A DNA stretch of 18,714 nucleotides, from the NCBI GenBank assembly GCA_002431345.1, contig DJEN01000088.1, forward strand, positions 4,977 to 23,690, given 5' to 3'. The stretch is from Megasphaera sp. UBA5897. GTDB lineage: Bacteria; Bacillota; Negativicutes; Veillonellales; Megasphaeraceae. Both the position numbers and the translations under genes were made by a program. Shown piece after piece: positions 1 through 7,989 of this stretch. Each line of letters begins with the position of its first letter. Position 1 is the first letter of the stretch. The notes beneath the pieces are model-generated. The model made no database searches. It was not told the origin of the DNA and was given only the letters and a program-made list of their open reading frames with translations.

Positions 1-79
1 TATCATACGGCGGGTTTTTATCGGCCCGAAAGCATACTACTGCAAAAAAAGCTGCAACAAAACAAGAATTGTCATTCAT
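1..79 (-). CDS. possible 5' end of an unidentified gene, cut by the window edge
   Basis: An ATG at 79-77 opens a frame that stays open to the window edge (26 codons, beginning MNDNSCFVAAFF). A weak AAAAAGGG Shine-Dalgarno lies about 10 bases upstream. The start of the peptide is hydrophobic, so a membrane segment or signal sequence is possible. It follows hydE by about 100 bases on the same strand and could be a further operon gene. I do not recognise it, and an open frame this short can arise by chance. Confidence 0.3.
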   Translation of the reverse strand, partial: MNDNSCFVAAFFAVVCFRADKNPPYD

Positions 80-177
80 TTTGTTACAGCCCTTTTTACT
101 CTACTGTTTTACGCGTATAGTTTGCAGTATTTCAATGTATTGTCTTAAAACTTCAAACAGAACGTCCAAAGCTTTAC

Positions 178-1281
178 TTAGATTTTTTTATGTTTATGAT
201 AAAAATGCGGGGAATCTCCCCATTTGCCCAAGCCTACGGTATCGCCTACGGAAGCTACACGGGCACTCAAACAATTTTTACATTGGTTCGGTTCTTCGTC
301 TACGCAGGGTTTATTGTCATACAACAAGTAGTCTGCACGAAATTTGGGCAGCGTAACAATCGGCATGAGTACGTTGGCACCGGCTTTCAAGCCTAATTCC
401 CGTCCCAACGGATGCAGTGCCTGCAGCGCTGTAGTTGAAGCAATATTGACATCCGGGAGTACTAGCCGCGTAACAGCTATCATCTTCAGTCCCAACTGCA
501 GGCGCCGTAATTTTTCGGCATCAGAATCCATCCCGCTTTCTGTCACCATTTTTCCTATCGGCGTATGATGATGCACGACATACGGTCCCATGCCAATCAT
601 ATCAATATCCATATCCCGATAAAAGAGAATGTCCTCTGCCAAATCGTCTATCGTCTGCTGCGGCAGGCCAATCATATCTCCCGTGCCGACTTGGTAGCCA
701 ATACGCCGCAGCGATTCCAGACATTGTTTTCGCACAGTCCATTGATGGTGCCCGTCTTGCGGATGCAACGTTTGGTATAGCTTAGGATTACTCGTTTCAA
801 TGCGCAGCAAGTAGCGATGCGCGCCTGCGTCAAACCAACGGCGATACGTTTCTTCGGTCTGTTCGCCAACACACAGGGTAATTCCCAATTCACCGTGGCT
901 CAAGGCCTTAATATCCCGAACGAGCCCTTCTATATAAGCAATAAAGGCTTCATCCTGCCGTTCTCCGGACTGCAGCGTCAACGAGCCATATTGATTGTCA
1001 TACGACCACTGGGCCATGGCCAATATATCGTCCCGTTTCGTGTCAAACCGTTTGACTTCTTCATTGCTGCGGCGAATACCGCAGTATAAGCAATCTTTAA
1101 TACAGCGGTTTGAAAATTCAATCAATCCGCGATAATACACCACACGGCCTACATTGGCAGCTTTTACAGCATACGCTGCATCATACAATGCCTGCAGTTC
1201 TTCCACCTTTTGCAGGCTGAGCAGTGCTATGATGTCTTCTTTTGCAAAATGAGTCTGATGCAGCAATGTGTCCAGCACCAT
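178..1281 (-). CDS. hydE: [FeFe] hydrogenase H-cluster radical SAM maturase HydE
   Basis: 367 aa, normal length for HydE. The radical-SAM motif CX3CX2C is C60, C64 and C67 (CIKDCLYC), which binds the 4Fe-4S cluster that cleaves S-adenosylmethionine. A second cysteine set, C326-X7-C334-X2-C337, matches the accessory-cluster spacing seen in some HydE proteins and separates it from biotin synthase and PylB relatives. HydE acts in the cytoplasm with HydG and HydF to build the diiron subcluster of FeFe hydrogenase, so the organism should make such a hydrogenase. The start is ATG 1281 with AGGAGG (1288-1293) six bases upstream. It lies 22 bases after the SEDS gene, so it is probably the third gene of a trmB operon. 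Neither HydF, HydG nor the hydrogenase is in the window. Confidence 0.93.
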   Translation of the reverse strand: MVLDTLLHQTHFAKEDIIALLSLQKVEELQALYDAAYAVKAANVGRVVYYRGLIEFSNRCIKDCLYCGIRRSNEEVKRFDTKRDDILAMAQWSYDNQYGSLTLQSGERQDEAFIAYIEGLVRDIKALSHGELGITLCVGEQTEETYRRWFDAGAHRYLLRIETSNPKLYQTLHPQDGHHQWTVRKQCLESLRRIGYQVGTGDMIGLPQQTIDDLAEDILFYRDMDIDMIGMGPYVVHHHTPIGKMVTESGMDSDAEKLRRLQLGLKMIAVTRLVLPDVNIASTTALQALHPLGRELGLKAGANVLMPIVTLPKFRADYLLYDNKPCVDEEPNQCKNCLSARVASVGDTVGLGKWGDSPHFYHKHKKI

Positions 1282-1303
1282 TTCCAGCCTCCTCTTTGTT
1301 ATT

Positions 1304-2554
1304 TCACTTATTTTCCTGATTCTGCGGGAATTGACTTCGCATCGATTCTTCTTTTAGGGACTGCAGCGGCGGCACGGGATGCTGCATGCGTTCTTTTTCG
1401 GCATTGCGATAATTCTGCCTGCTGATGTTCAGCAGTATGGCAACAGCAGTCATGTTTACCAACAGCGATGTCCCTCCATAACTGATAAACGGCAGCGGAA
1501 CGCCTACAACAGGCAAAATATTACTAACCATGGCAATGTTGATAAATCCTTGTCCGCCTAAGTACAACGTCAGTCCTAAAGCCAGCATCGATCCAAAAGT
1601 ATCTTTGCAATACATGGCTGTTAAAAAGCCAACTCGCATAAGCGCAAAAAATAAGAATATAATCAGTAACGTGCCGCATAATCCCCATTCCTGGGCAAAA
1701 ACAGCAAAGGCAAAGTCCGTATGGGCTTCCGGCAGAGATCCAAATTTACTAACGCCGGTCCCAATACCTTGACCGGTAATATGACCGGTACCAATGGCAA
1801 TCAATCCCTGTATCGTCTGATATCCTGCATTCTGCGCATCCTGCCAGGGATTCCACCAAATAAGAATACGGCTGAGCCGATACGGTTCATAGCATAAAAC
1901 GGCAATGCCCCCTATCAGCAGCACGAGCAGCGGTATTTTTATTTTCAAAATATGCGCGCCACTGACAAGCAGCATGATGACAGGAATGGCAAAGATGACA
2001 ATAGCCGTCCCGGCATCCGGCTGTATAATGACAAAAAAAGCCATAATCAGCGGCGCCCACAAGGCAGCATGCGGTACAACGTGGATTCTCTGCCAAAACG
2101 CCGTCTTTTTAGCATTCAGGCAGCGCAAAAATTCAATTTCCTTATGCTGTTCCAAAGACTTTGAAATCCAATGGGATGCATATAATATACTGACCAGTTT
2201 GGCTATTTCTGACGGCTGGAAACTAAAAAAGCCCAGACTAATCCATCGCCGCGAGCCATTGACGACCGTACCGACGCACAAAACCACTATCAGCAGCGCT
2301 ATAGTTCCCACAGTTTCCCACATTATATATTTTCGCCATATATGATAATCTTTGAAATAAAAAACAGCTGCCACAAAAAATCCCAATACAGTAAACCCAA
2401 CCTGTTTGTAAAAATGACTGTAGGAACTGCCGATCAGCCTGTCAGCCGCAAAGGTAGCACTAAATACATTTTCTATGCCAATAGAAAGCAGCACAATAAA
2501 TATGACCAGCAAATACCAATAGTATCGATGCAATCTTTTAATTTTCTTCATCAT
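1304..2554 (-). CDS. FtsW/RodA/SpoVE-family SEDS peptidoglycan glycosyltransferase
   Basis: 416 aa polytopic membrane protein with about ten hydrophobic segments. SEDS landmarks are GSRRWISLG (about 100-108), FQPSEIAKL (112-120), PEAHTDFAFA around the catalytic-type Asp280, and GVPLPFISYGGTSLL near the C-terminus. SEDS proteins polymerise lipid II into glycan strands with a class B penicillin-binding protein partner. The conserved regions do not decide between RodA (elongation) and FtsW (division), so no symbol is given. RodA is slightly favoured. The start is ATG 2554, with ATG 2551 next to it, and a GGGGTG ribosome site lies inside the end of trmB. The 17-base overlap with trmB implies translational coupling. 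The C-terminal tail after the last membrane segment is charged. Confidence 0.9.
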   Translation of the reverse strand: MMKKIKRLHRYYWYLLVIFIVLLSIGIENVFSATFAADRLIGSSYSHFYKQVGFTVLGFFVAAVFYFKDYHIWRKYIMWETVGTIALLIVVLCVGTVVNGSRRWISLGFFSFQPSEIAKLVSILYASHWISKSLEQHKEIEFLRCLNAKKTAFWQRIHVVPHAALWAPLIMAFFVIIQPDAGTAIVIFAIPVIMLLVSGAHILKIKIPLLVLLIGGIAVLCYEPYRLSRILIWWNPWQDAQNAGYQTIQGLIAIGTGHITGQGIGTGVSKFGSLPEAHTDFAFAVFAQEWGLCGTLLIIFLFFALMRVGFLTAMYCKDTFGSMLALGLTLYLGGQGFINIAMVSNILPVVGVPLPFISYGGTSLLVNMTAVAILLNISRQNYRNAEKERMQHPVPPLQSLKEESMRSQFPQNQENK

Positions 2555-3212
2555 GCGCCATCACCCCGGTCGGTCTAGCGGCGGTGCAATGAAAAATAGG
2601 CTGTCCTTTCGCACTGAATTTTGCTTCGTATTCTGTCATTGCTTCATTTAAAATGTCGCTGTGATGTAAATCATACGTAACTTCAGACAATGTCCAATGG
2701 CGCAGTTTAAATTCTTCCAACGTAAAATCAAAAAGGCCTGCATTATCCGATTTAAAATAAATTTTTCCATCTTCTTTGAGCAGCCGGGCGTATCGGTCCA
2801 AAAAGCCATGATAGGTCAAACGCCGTTTGGCATGACGTTTTTTGGGCCAAGGATCGCAAAAGTTGATAAAGAACCGATCGACTTCTCCCGGCGCAAAAAT
2901 TTCTTCCAAACGAGCTACGTCAAAGCGCAGCAGCTGTACATTTTTCAATTCCGCTTCGGCACATTTTTTCCCGGCATAGTAAATAACACCGATTTGAATT
3001 TCAATGCCAATAAAATTGACTTCTGGATGCAGTTCTGCCATTTTCGAAATAAAATTACCTTTCCCCGTGCCTAATTCTACCCATAGGGGCGCATCCGGAT
3101 TTTCAAACAGCGTGCGCCATTTGCCTTTATTTTCTTCACAGCTTTCTAAATGAACAAAAGATGCATATTCTTTAATCGCGTCATCAATCCAAGGTTTTCT
3201 TCGTAAACGCAT
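2538..3212 (-). CDS. trmB: tRNA (guanine-N7-)-methyltransferase
   Basis: 224 aa, typical of bacterial TrmB. The SAM-binding loop is ELGTGKGNF (about 46-54). The family signature FCDPWPKKRHAKRR is at about 118-131, and TEYEAKF is near the C-terminus. The enzyme methylates N7 of G46 in the variable loop of many tRNAs, in the cytoplasm. The start is ATG 3212 with AGGAGG (3218-3223) five bases upstream. It is the first gene of a three-gene unit, and its 3' end overlaps the SEDS gene. Its leader holds a near-perfect promoter and a terminator-like hairpin, annotated separately. Confidence 0.95.
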   Translation of the reverse strand: MRLRRKPWIDDAIKEYASFVHLESCEENKGKWRTLFENPDAPLWVELGTGKGNFISKMAELHPEVNFIGIEIQIGVIYYAGKKCAEAELKNVQLLRFDVARLEEIFAPGEVDRFFINFCDPWPKKRHAKRRLTYHGFLDRYARLLKEDGKIYFKSDNAGLFDFTLEEFKLRHWTLSEVTYDLHHSDILNEAMTEYEAKFSAKGQPIFHCTAARPTGVMAHDEEN

Positions 3213-3228
3213 GTCGTCCTCCTCTTCT

Positions 3229-3261
3229 AAAAAAGAGGCTGATTCCTAACGAAATCAGCCT
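3229..3261 (-). terminator. terminator-like hairpin in the trmB leader
   Basis: A perfect 9-bp stem (3236-3244 with 3253-3261) and 8-base loop are followed on the minus strand by C and six T residues (3229-3234), the form of an intrinsic terminator. It lies between the predicted trmB start of transcription (about 3267) and the trmB Shine-Dalgarno (3218-3223). No minus-strand gene exists upstream for it to end. It is therefore either an attenuator or a 5'-protecting stem-loop. Confidence 0.6.
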
Positions 3262-3273
3262 ATAACTCATATT

Positions 3274-3302
3274 ATTATAAAAAATATCAAAGGTCCTGTC
3301 AA
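3274..3302 (-). promoter_or_regulatory. sigma-70-type promoter of trmB operon
   Basis: On the minus strand a perfect -35 TTGACA (3302-3297) and a perfect -10 TATAAT (3279-3274) are separated by 17 bases. Transcription should begin near 3267 and read into trmB. One base upstream of the -35 box is an imperfect 22-bp palindrome (3304-3325). Confidence 0.85.
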
Positions 3303-3303
3303 T

Positions 3304-3325
3304 AATACGCAGCATGCAGCGTATT
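3304..3325. promoter_or_regulatory. 22-bp palindrome, possible operator
   Basis: AATACGC and GCGTATT flank a central GCATGC, with a single A/A mismatch pair at 3311 and 3318. It adjoins the -35 box of the trmB promoter and lies in the region shared with the divergent sigma-54 activator gene, where a regulator could bind. The binding protein is unknown. Confidence 0.4.
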
Positions 3326-3459
3326 CCAAAGAAAGAATGAAAATTTTTTGTATAAAAACCATCTCTGCATCTACATATAAAAAACGGTAAAATCATGGAA
3401 AAACAAATGCCGGCATAATAGGCTATAGAGAGAAATATTTTTACAAGGGATACAACACG

Positions 3460-5409
3460 ATGGATACTGAAGAACAAAAAAGAATCTGGGAATGCTTTAT
3501 GCAGGACGGGACATTGGATCCCCGCTTACCGCCCCTCGTAGCCCGTTCTTGGCAGGCCTGCCGCCGTCACGGTGTCGATCCCTGGTGCCGCAGCAGCAAA
3601 ACCATTTCGCCTGAAAAATGGCAGGAAATCAGACAGCGCAGTCGTCTCCTGCTGCAGACGGCAAAGCCTATCATGCAGTCTATCCATGAAATTATCCGCA
3701 ATTCTCACTTTCTTTTAGCCTTAACAGATGGCGACGGCTATGTTCTTTCGACTATCGGTGATGACGCCATCTTGGCCCGTTCCGAAAACATCCTGTTCCG
3801 CCGCGGTTCTGTTTGGCGCAATGACTAAGTAGGCACTAATGCTCCCGGCATCGCCTTAGAATACAATCAGCCCATTCAGCTTACCGGTGCAGAGCATTAC
3901 TGCGCTGACCAGCACAGCTGGACCTGCTCTGCGGCTCCTATACACGGTGCCGACGGCAGTGTCATCGGCAGTCTGGATCTATCCGGCATGGTAGAGGCGG
4001 CACATCCACACACACTGGCTTTAGTCGTGGCGTGTGCCTTTAGTATCGAACGAACCATGCTGAGCTATCATCAAAGTCATTTTATGCGGGCTGCTGCCAA
4101 CAATATCCGAGAATCCATACTGCTGCTCAACGACCGGCTGCAGCTGCGCTGGGCAAATGCCACAGCACAACGAGAGCTGGGACTTTCTCAAGCAAAGCTG
4201 GCAAAGCTCGATTTTCACCAGGTTATGTCTTAAGTTGATTGGAACATGGCTGATGATGCGTCTCGGCATGCTCCGCTCTATATTGACGATCTGCGCGTTG
4301 CTCTCCCCGGCAATGTACGCCGTTTCAGTGCCACGATTTCGCAGACATCCGATGCCACCGGCAAGACATATACTATTATTCTGCGCCGTCAGGAACATCT
4401 CTTCCGTTCTGTAAACCGTGTTTCCGGCAACCAGGCCGCCTACACCTTTGCAGACATTTATGCAGCCGACCCGCTTACAAAGCAAGTTATCGCCCGGGCC
4501 AAGCAGTATGCCCATTACGACGGCAGTGTCCTCATCGAAGGCGAAAGCGGTACCGGCAAAGAACTCTTTGCCCAAGCCATCCATTCCGGCAGCAGCCGCG
4601 CCGATGGTCCTTTTGTTGCCGTCAACTGTGCGTCCCTGCCGCGTGACCTTGTGGAAAGTGAACTTTTCGGTTATGAAAAAGGCGCGTTTACAGGCGCATT
4701 ACGGGAAGGCAACCCAGGAAAATTTGAGCTTGCCAATCACGGTACGCTTTTTCTCGACGAAATCGGCGAAATGCCTATCGAGTTTCAAGCAAAACTGCTG
4801 CGGGCCGTAGAGACGCTGCACATCCGCCGTATCGGCGGCAAAGAAGAAAAAAAGCTGGACGTGCGGGTCATCGCCGCGACCAATCGCCATTTAGAGGAAG
4901 AAGTAGCAAAGGGCGCCTTCCGCGGCGATCTGTATTACCGTTTAAATGTTCTGCGTCTCGATATACCGCCGCTGCGCCAACGCCCCGGTGACATTTCCTA
5001 CTGTGCCGAAAAGTTTTTATCCCGCTTCAATAAACGGTATCCGGACCGGCAGCGCAGTCTGGCCGCCGATGCCATGCCGGCGTTGCTTCAGTACAACTGG
5101 CCCGGCAATATACGCGAACTGCAGAACGTCCTGGAACGAGCATTTTATACCAGCCGCGGTCCCGCTATCCGAGTCGATGATTTTCATTTCTCACCAACTC
5201 ATCATGCTCTTTTCCCAACCTATACAGTCCCAGCCAACTCACAGGAAACAGACAGCAGTGAAGCTGCCGAATGCCTGCAGTATTTAAAAGCAGCACAGGG
5301 ACACGTAGATGAAGCAGCAGCTGCTATGGGCGTCAGCCGGGCAACATTTTATCGTCTCTGCCGCCGTCACGGCATTGTGCCAAAACAAATCCGCCGCCAC
5401 AAACAATAA
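3460..5409 (+). pseudogene. AcoR-like sigma-54-dependent activator interrupted by two in-frame TAA codons
   Basis: One reading frame of 650 codons carries a complete AcoR-type enhancer-binding protein, broken by TAA at 3826-3828 and at 4231-4233. The frame does not shift. Homology continues across both stops: the sequence before the first (GSVW) and after it (VGTNAPGIAL) makes the usual GAF-region block of this family. Numbered over all 650 codons, the N-terminal sensor region is followed by Walker A GESGTGKE at 361-368, GAFTGA at 408-413 (sigma-54 contact), Walker B GTLFLDE at 428-434, and a C-terminal Fis-type helix-turn-helix ending ATFYRLCRRHG. The start is ATG 3460 with AAGGGA about nine bases upstream. 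The last segment could be made alone from ATG 4246 (387 aa, AAA+ plus HTH), but that ATG has no good ribosome site. Its target is probably the adjacent fucO. Probably a recent nonsense pseudogene; sequencing error or readthrough are alternatives. Confidence 0.85.
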
Positions 5410-5419
5410 ATATCAAAAA

Positions 5420-5466
5420 TATCATTTGTCTCAATATATTGTGAGATTTTTACGAGAAAAATGATA
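5420..5466. repeat. nested dyad downstream of the activator gene
   Basis: TATCATTT (5420-5427) and AAATGATA (5459-5466) are perfect inverted copies. Inside them, TCTCA (5429-5433) faces TGAGA (5442-5446) around a 10-bp palindrome CAATATATTG (5432-5441). There is no T-run typical of a terminator. An upstream activator site for the sigma-54 regulator is possible. Confidence 0.35.
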
Positions 5467-5476
5467 CATTTGAAAC

Positions 5477-5525
5477 AAAAATATCTGTGCCATATCTTTT
5501 TACAACCTATTGCACAGATATTTTT
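5477..5525. repeat. 14-bp inverted repeat upstream of fucO, terminator or activator site
   Basis: The arms 5477-5490 and 5512-5525 are perfect inverted copies (AAAAATATCTGTGC), with a 21-base spacer. The outer ends are A-tract and T-tract, so the RNA could act as a weak bidirectional terminator of the activator gene. Its place 140-190 bases before fucO also suits a sigma-54 enhancer site. The sequence alone does not decide. Confidence 0.45.
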
Positions 5526-5584
5526 ATATGGAAAAAACCGTATACTATGTACTTTATTGTTACAAACAGAAAAACTGTTTTCTT

Positions 5585-5601
5585 TGGCAATATATTTGGC
5601 A
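5585..5601 (+). promoter_or_regulatory. degenerate sigma-54 (-24/-12)-like element before fucO
   Basis: TGGCA (-24-like, 5585-5589) is followed by TTTGGCA (-12-like, 5595-5601). The consensus needs GG-N10-GC; here the GC lies one base too far (GG-N11-GC), or at the correct spacing reads GG. No convincing sigma-70 promoter was seen in this interval. The neighbouring sigma-54 activator makes the reading plausible but not proven. Confidence 0.3.
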
Positions 5602-5666
5602 TGTAAATTTCATATAAAACAGCAACAGCCACTCATGGTTCATTTCAAAGGAGGAAATACAGTATT

Positions 5667-6818
5667 ATGGCTAATAAAATTACGTTAAACGAAACATCCT
5701 ATTTTGGCAAAGGGGCTATCAATGAAATCGTCACAGAAGTAAAAAGCCGTGCCTGCCAGCATGTCGTAGTCATCACCGATAAAGACCTGATGAAATTCAA
5801 GGTAGCAACAAAGATTACGGATTTATTCGATGCTGCCGGAATTGCTTACACCGTATACGATCATATCAAGCCAAACCCGACTATTCAAAATGTCCAGGAA
5901 GGCGTAGAATTCTGTAAAAAAGCACAGGCCGATATCATCGTCGCTGTCGGCGGCGGTGCTGCAATGGATACGTCAAAAGCTATCGCCATCATCCTGACAA
6001 ACCCCGAATTTGCCGATGTACGCAGCTTGGAAGGGGCTTCACCGACCAAAAATAAATGTTTGCCAATCATTGCCGTTTCTACGACCAGCGGTACGGCTGC
6101 CGAAGTTACCATCAACTACGTTATCACCGATCCGGAAAAACACCGCAAATTCGTTTGCTGTGATCCGCACGATATTCCTATCGTTGCCGTTATCGATCCG
6201 GATATGGTTGCTTCTATGCCGAAAAAACTTTGCGCCGCTACCGGCATGGATGCCCTCGTACACGCCATCGAAGGGTATATTACCAAGAACGCTTGGGAAA
6301 TGACCGATATGATGCATCTCAAAGCGATTGAAATTATCAGCAAATGGCTGCGCAAATCGGTTGAAGGCGACATGAAAGCTCGCGAAGAAATGGCTCTCGG
6401 TCAGTATATCGCCGGCATGGGCTTTTCTAATGTAGGCCTGGGCATTGATCATTCCATGGCACATCCGCTGAGTGCTTTTTATGATATTCCCCATGGCGTA
6501 GCCTGCGCGATTCTCCTCGCTCCGGTTTTGACATTTAACGCGCCGGCTACAGGTGAACGGTACCGTGAAGTAGCCCGTGCCATGGGCGTCGCCGGTGTCG
6601 ATGACATGAGCCAGGAAGAATACCGCCAAGCAGCTATCGCAGCCTGCCAAAAACTGGCTGATGACGTAGGAATTCCTCGTAAGCTCTCTGAATTAGGCGT
6701 ACAGGAAAAAGACATTGATTTCCTCGCCGACTCAGCCATGGCCGATGCCTGCACACCGGGCAATCCAAGAGACGTAGAAAAATCTCAGATTGTCGATCTC
6801 TATAAGTCCATTTTGTAA
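5667..6818 (+). CDS. fucO: lactaldehyde reductase / 1,2-propanediol oxidoreductase, group III iron alcohol dehydrogenase
   Basis: 383 aa, the same length as E. coli FucO, with close similarity along the whole chain: NPEFADVRSLEG, GTAAEVTINYVITD, KFVC-DPHDIP and EMALGQY-AGMGFSNVGLG. The nucleotide-binding GGGAAMD lies at 95-101. Predicted Fe ligands are D195, H199, H262 and H276. The cytoplasmic enzyme interconverts L-lactaldehyde and (S)-1,2-propanediol with NAD(H), the fermentative end of L-fucose or L-rhamnose breakdown. The start is ATG 5667, with AAAGGAGG (5647-5654) a rather long 12 bases upstream. It follows the sigma-54 activator on the same strand and ends at a bidirectional terminator. 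No fucose aldolase is nearby, so its lactaldehyde may come from another locus, or it may act on other short alcohols and aldehydes. Confidence 0.92.
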   Translation: MANKITLNETSYFGKGAINEIVTEVKSRACQHVVVITDKDLMKFKVATKITDLFDAAGIAYTVYDHIKPNPTIQNVQEGVEFCKKAQADIIVAVGGGAAMDTSKAIAIILTNPEFADVRSLEGASPTKNKCLPIIAVSTTSGTAAEVTINYVITDPEKHRKFVCCDPHDIPIVAVIDPDMVASMPKKLCAATGMDALVHAIEGYITKNAWEMTDMMHLKAIEIISKWLRKSVEGDMKAREEMALGQYIAGMGFSNVGLGIDHSMAHPLSAFYDIPHGVACAILLAPVLTFNAPATGERYREVARAMGVAGVDDMSQEEYRQAAIAACQKLADDVGIPRKLSELGVQEKDIDFLADSAMADACTPGNPRDVEKSQIVDLYKSIL

Positions 6819-6852
6819 CTTCTATATTGTACATAATTTCACATAAAATCTA

Positions 6853-6900
6853 AAAAGGAGTTGTGACAATTCGCCTTGGCGTTTTGTCATAACTCCTTTT
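6853..6900. terminator. bidirectional terminator between fucO and lacI-type gene
   Basis: Two 17-base arms (6853-6869 and 6884-6900) pair throughout apart from one G:U, with a small CGCC/GGCG inner hairpin in the loop. Flanking T-runs on both strands allow it to stop fucO (plus) and the LacI gene (minus). It overlaps the LacI stop codon. Confidence 0.85.
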
Positions 6901-7915
6901 ATAAGTTTTCCAGCAATTTTATTTCATTTTTCAAAATATATGTTTCATGTTCCGGCGGCTGGTCATTGACTACATAGCGAAACACAATATCCATCGCCTG
7001 GTGCCCTTGACGGTACGGATGCTGATAAATAATCGTCCGCAGTACGCCTTTTTTCATCATCTCAACAGTCGTCGGCGTGCTGTCAAAAGCGACAATAGTA
7101 ATGTCTTTTTGTTTTTTTTCGCTCATTACAGCCCGGCAGGCTCCATACACGCCGCCGGCAATGATAAAAACAGCATTCATTTCCGGATACGTCTGAATGA
7201 GTTTTTTCGTCTGTTCATAGGAAATTATTTCATCATCATTATTTTCTACGGTTTCTAAAATGCGAAATCCCGGAATCTGCTTCATGCGTTCGCAAAATCC
7301 CTGCAGGCGAAGCTGATGGCCCCATACGCGTTTATCCCCCATGACTACGCCGATGTCTGCACGATCTCCCTGCAGAAGCTGCAGGAGGGCGCATGCCGTT
7401 TCGCCGCCGTTAATATAGTCACTGCCTACATAACACTGCCTTCTGCAGTGTTCAATATCGTTATTCAGCGTAACGACAAATACGCCTGCATCGACAAGTT
7501 TATTTAACGCAGCTGCAATTTTTTCGTCATTAATAGGGCTGATAATCAATGCCTTGATATGGTCTGCCAATTCATGGATAAAAGACAGCTGGGTTTCTAC
7601 GTCATACCCTTTCATACTGCGGGCTTCTACCTGCAGTCCGTATATCTGATAGCGGTTTTCTGCCGTCTGCAGTCCCCGTATAATTTCATCATAAAAGACA
7701 TTGCCTTCTGATGTCAGGATAATCCCTACCACAGGGCGATGACGCCGTGCTGCCAGTGCTTTGCCGGCAGGGTTGGGCCGATACCCCAATTCCTTTACCA
7801 TTTGCAATACGGCCGCTTCTGTTTCTGGTTTGACCCGCCCGCGGCCGTTTAACACGCGATCGACAGTGCCCCGCGAAACGCCGCATAATTCAGCAATTTG
7901 TTTGATTGTTACCAT
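6899..7915 (-). CDS. LacI-family transcriptional regulator
   Basis: 338 aa from ATG 7915. An in-frame GTG at 7924 is disfavoured because it lies inside the Shine-Dalgarno AGGTG (7922-7926), which is six bases from the ATG. The N-terminal helix-turn-helix runs from TIKQIAELCGVSRGTVDRVLN and ends in a hinge (PAGKALAARR). The rest, from about residue 60, is a periplasmic-binding-protein-like effector domain (VVGIILTSEGNVFYDEIIRGL, ALIISPIND, VAFDSTPTTVEMM). The effector is probably the sugar of this locus or its phosphate. It sits at the end of the kinase-transporter-DUF4867 unit and also has its own likely promoter. Candidate operators are the two TGTGC-N4-GCACA palindromes in the divergent promoter region. 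These lack the central CG common in LacI-family operators, so the pairing is tentative. Confidence 0.92.
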   Translation of the reverse strand: MVTIKQIAELCGVSRGTVDRVLNGRGRVKPETEAAVLQMVKELGYRPNPAGKALAARRHRPVVGIILTSEGNVFYDEIIRGLQTAENRYQIYGLQVEARSMKGYDVETQLSFIHELADHIKALIISPINDEKIAAALNKLVDAGVFVVTLNNDIEHCRRQCYVGSDYINGGETACALLQLLQGDRADIGVVMGDKRVWGHQLRLQGFCERMKQIPGFRILETVENNDDEIISYEQTKKLIQTYPEMNAVFIIAGGVYGACRAVMSEKKQKDITIVAFDSTPTTVEMMKKGVLRTIIYQHPYRQGHQAMDIVFRYVVNDQPPEHETYILKNEIKLLENL

Positions 7916-7954
7916 GTTGATCACCTACAAAAGCGCATTTATCTTTCGGTGACT

Positions 7955-7983
7955 ATTGTACCAAAATTCCTGCAAGAGGTAAA
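7955..7983 (-). promoter_or_regulatory. probable promoter of the LacI-type gene
   Basis: On the minus strand, TTTACC (7983-7978) and TACAAT (7960-7955) are separated by 17 bases, with an extended -10 TGG before TACAAT. It lies in the 74-base gap after DUF4867, giving the regulator an own promoter besides read-through from upstream. Confidence 0.6.
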
Positions 7984-7989
7984 GTTATG

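Noticed and set aside
3826..4233. Reassignment of TAA to a sense codon
   Set aside because: Other genes here, such as hydE, trmB, fucO and the isomerase, end in TAA at their normal family length, so TAA works as stop in this genome.
4021..4584. 187-codon minus-strand frame opposite the sigma-54 activator
   Set aside because: It is antisense to the conserved activator domains, has no family features and reflects the GC-rich codon pattern of the real frame.
6039..6650. 203-codon minus-strand frame inside fucO
   Set aside because: Shadow of the strongly conserved fucO coding sequence.
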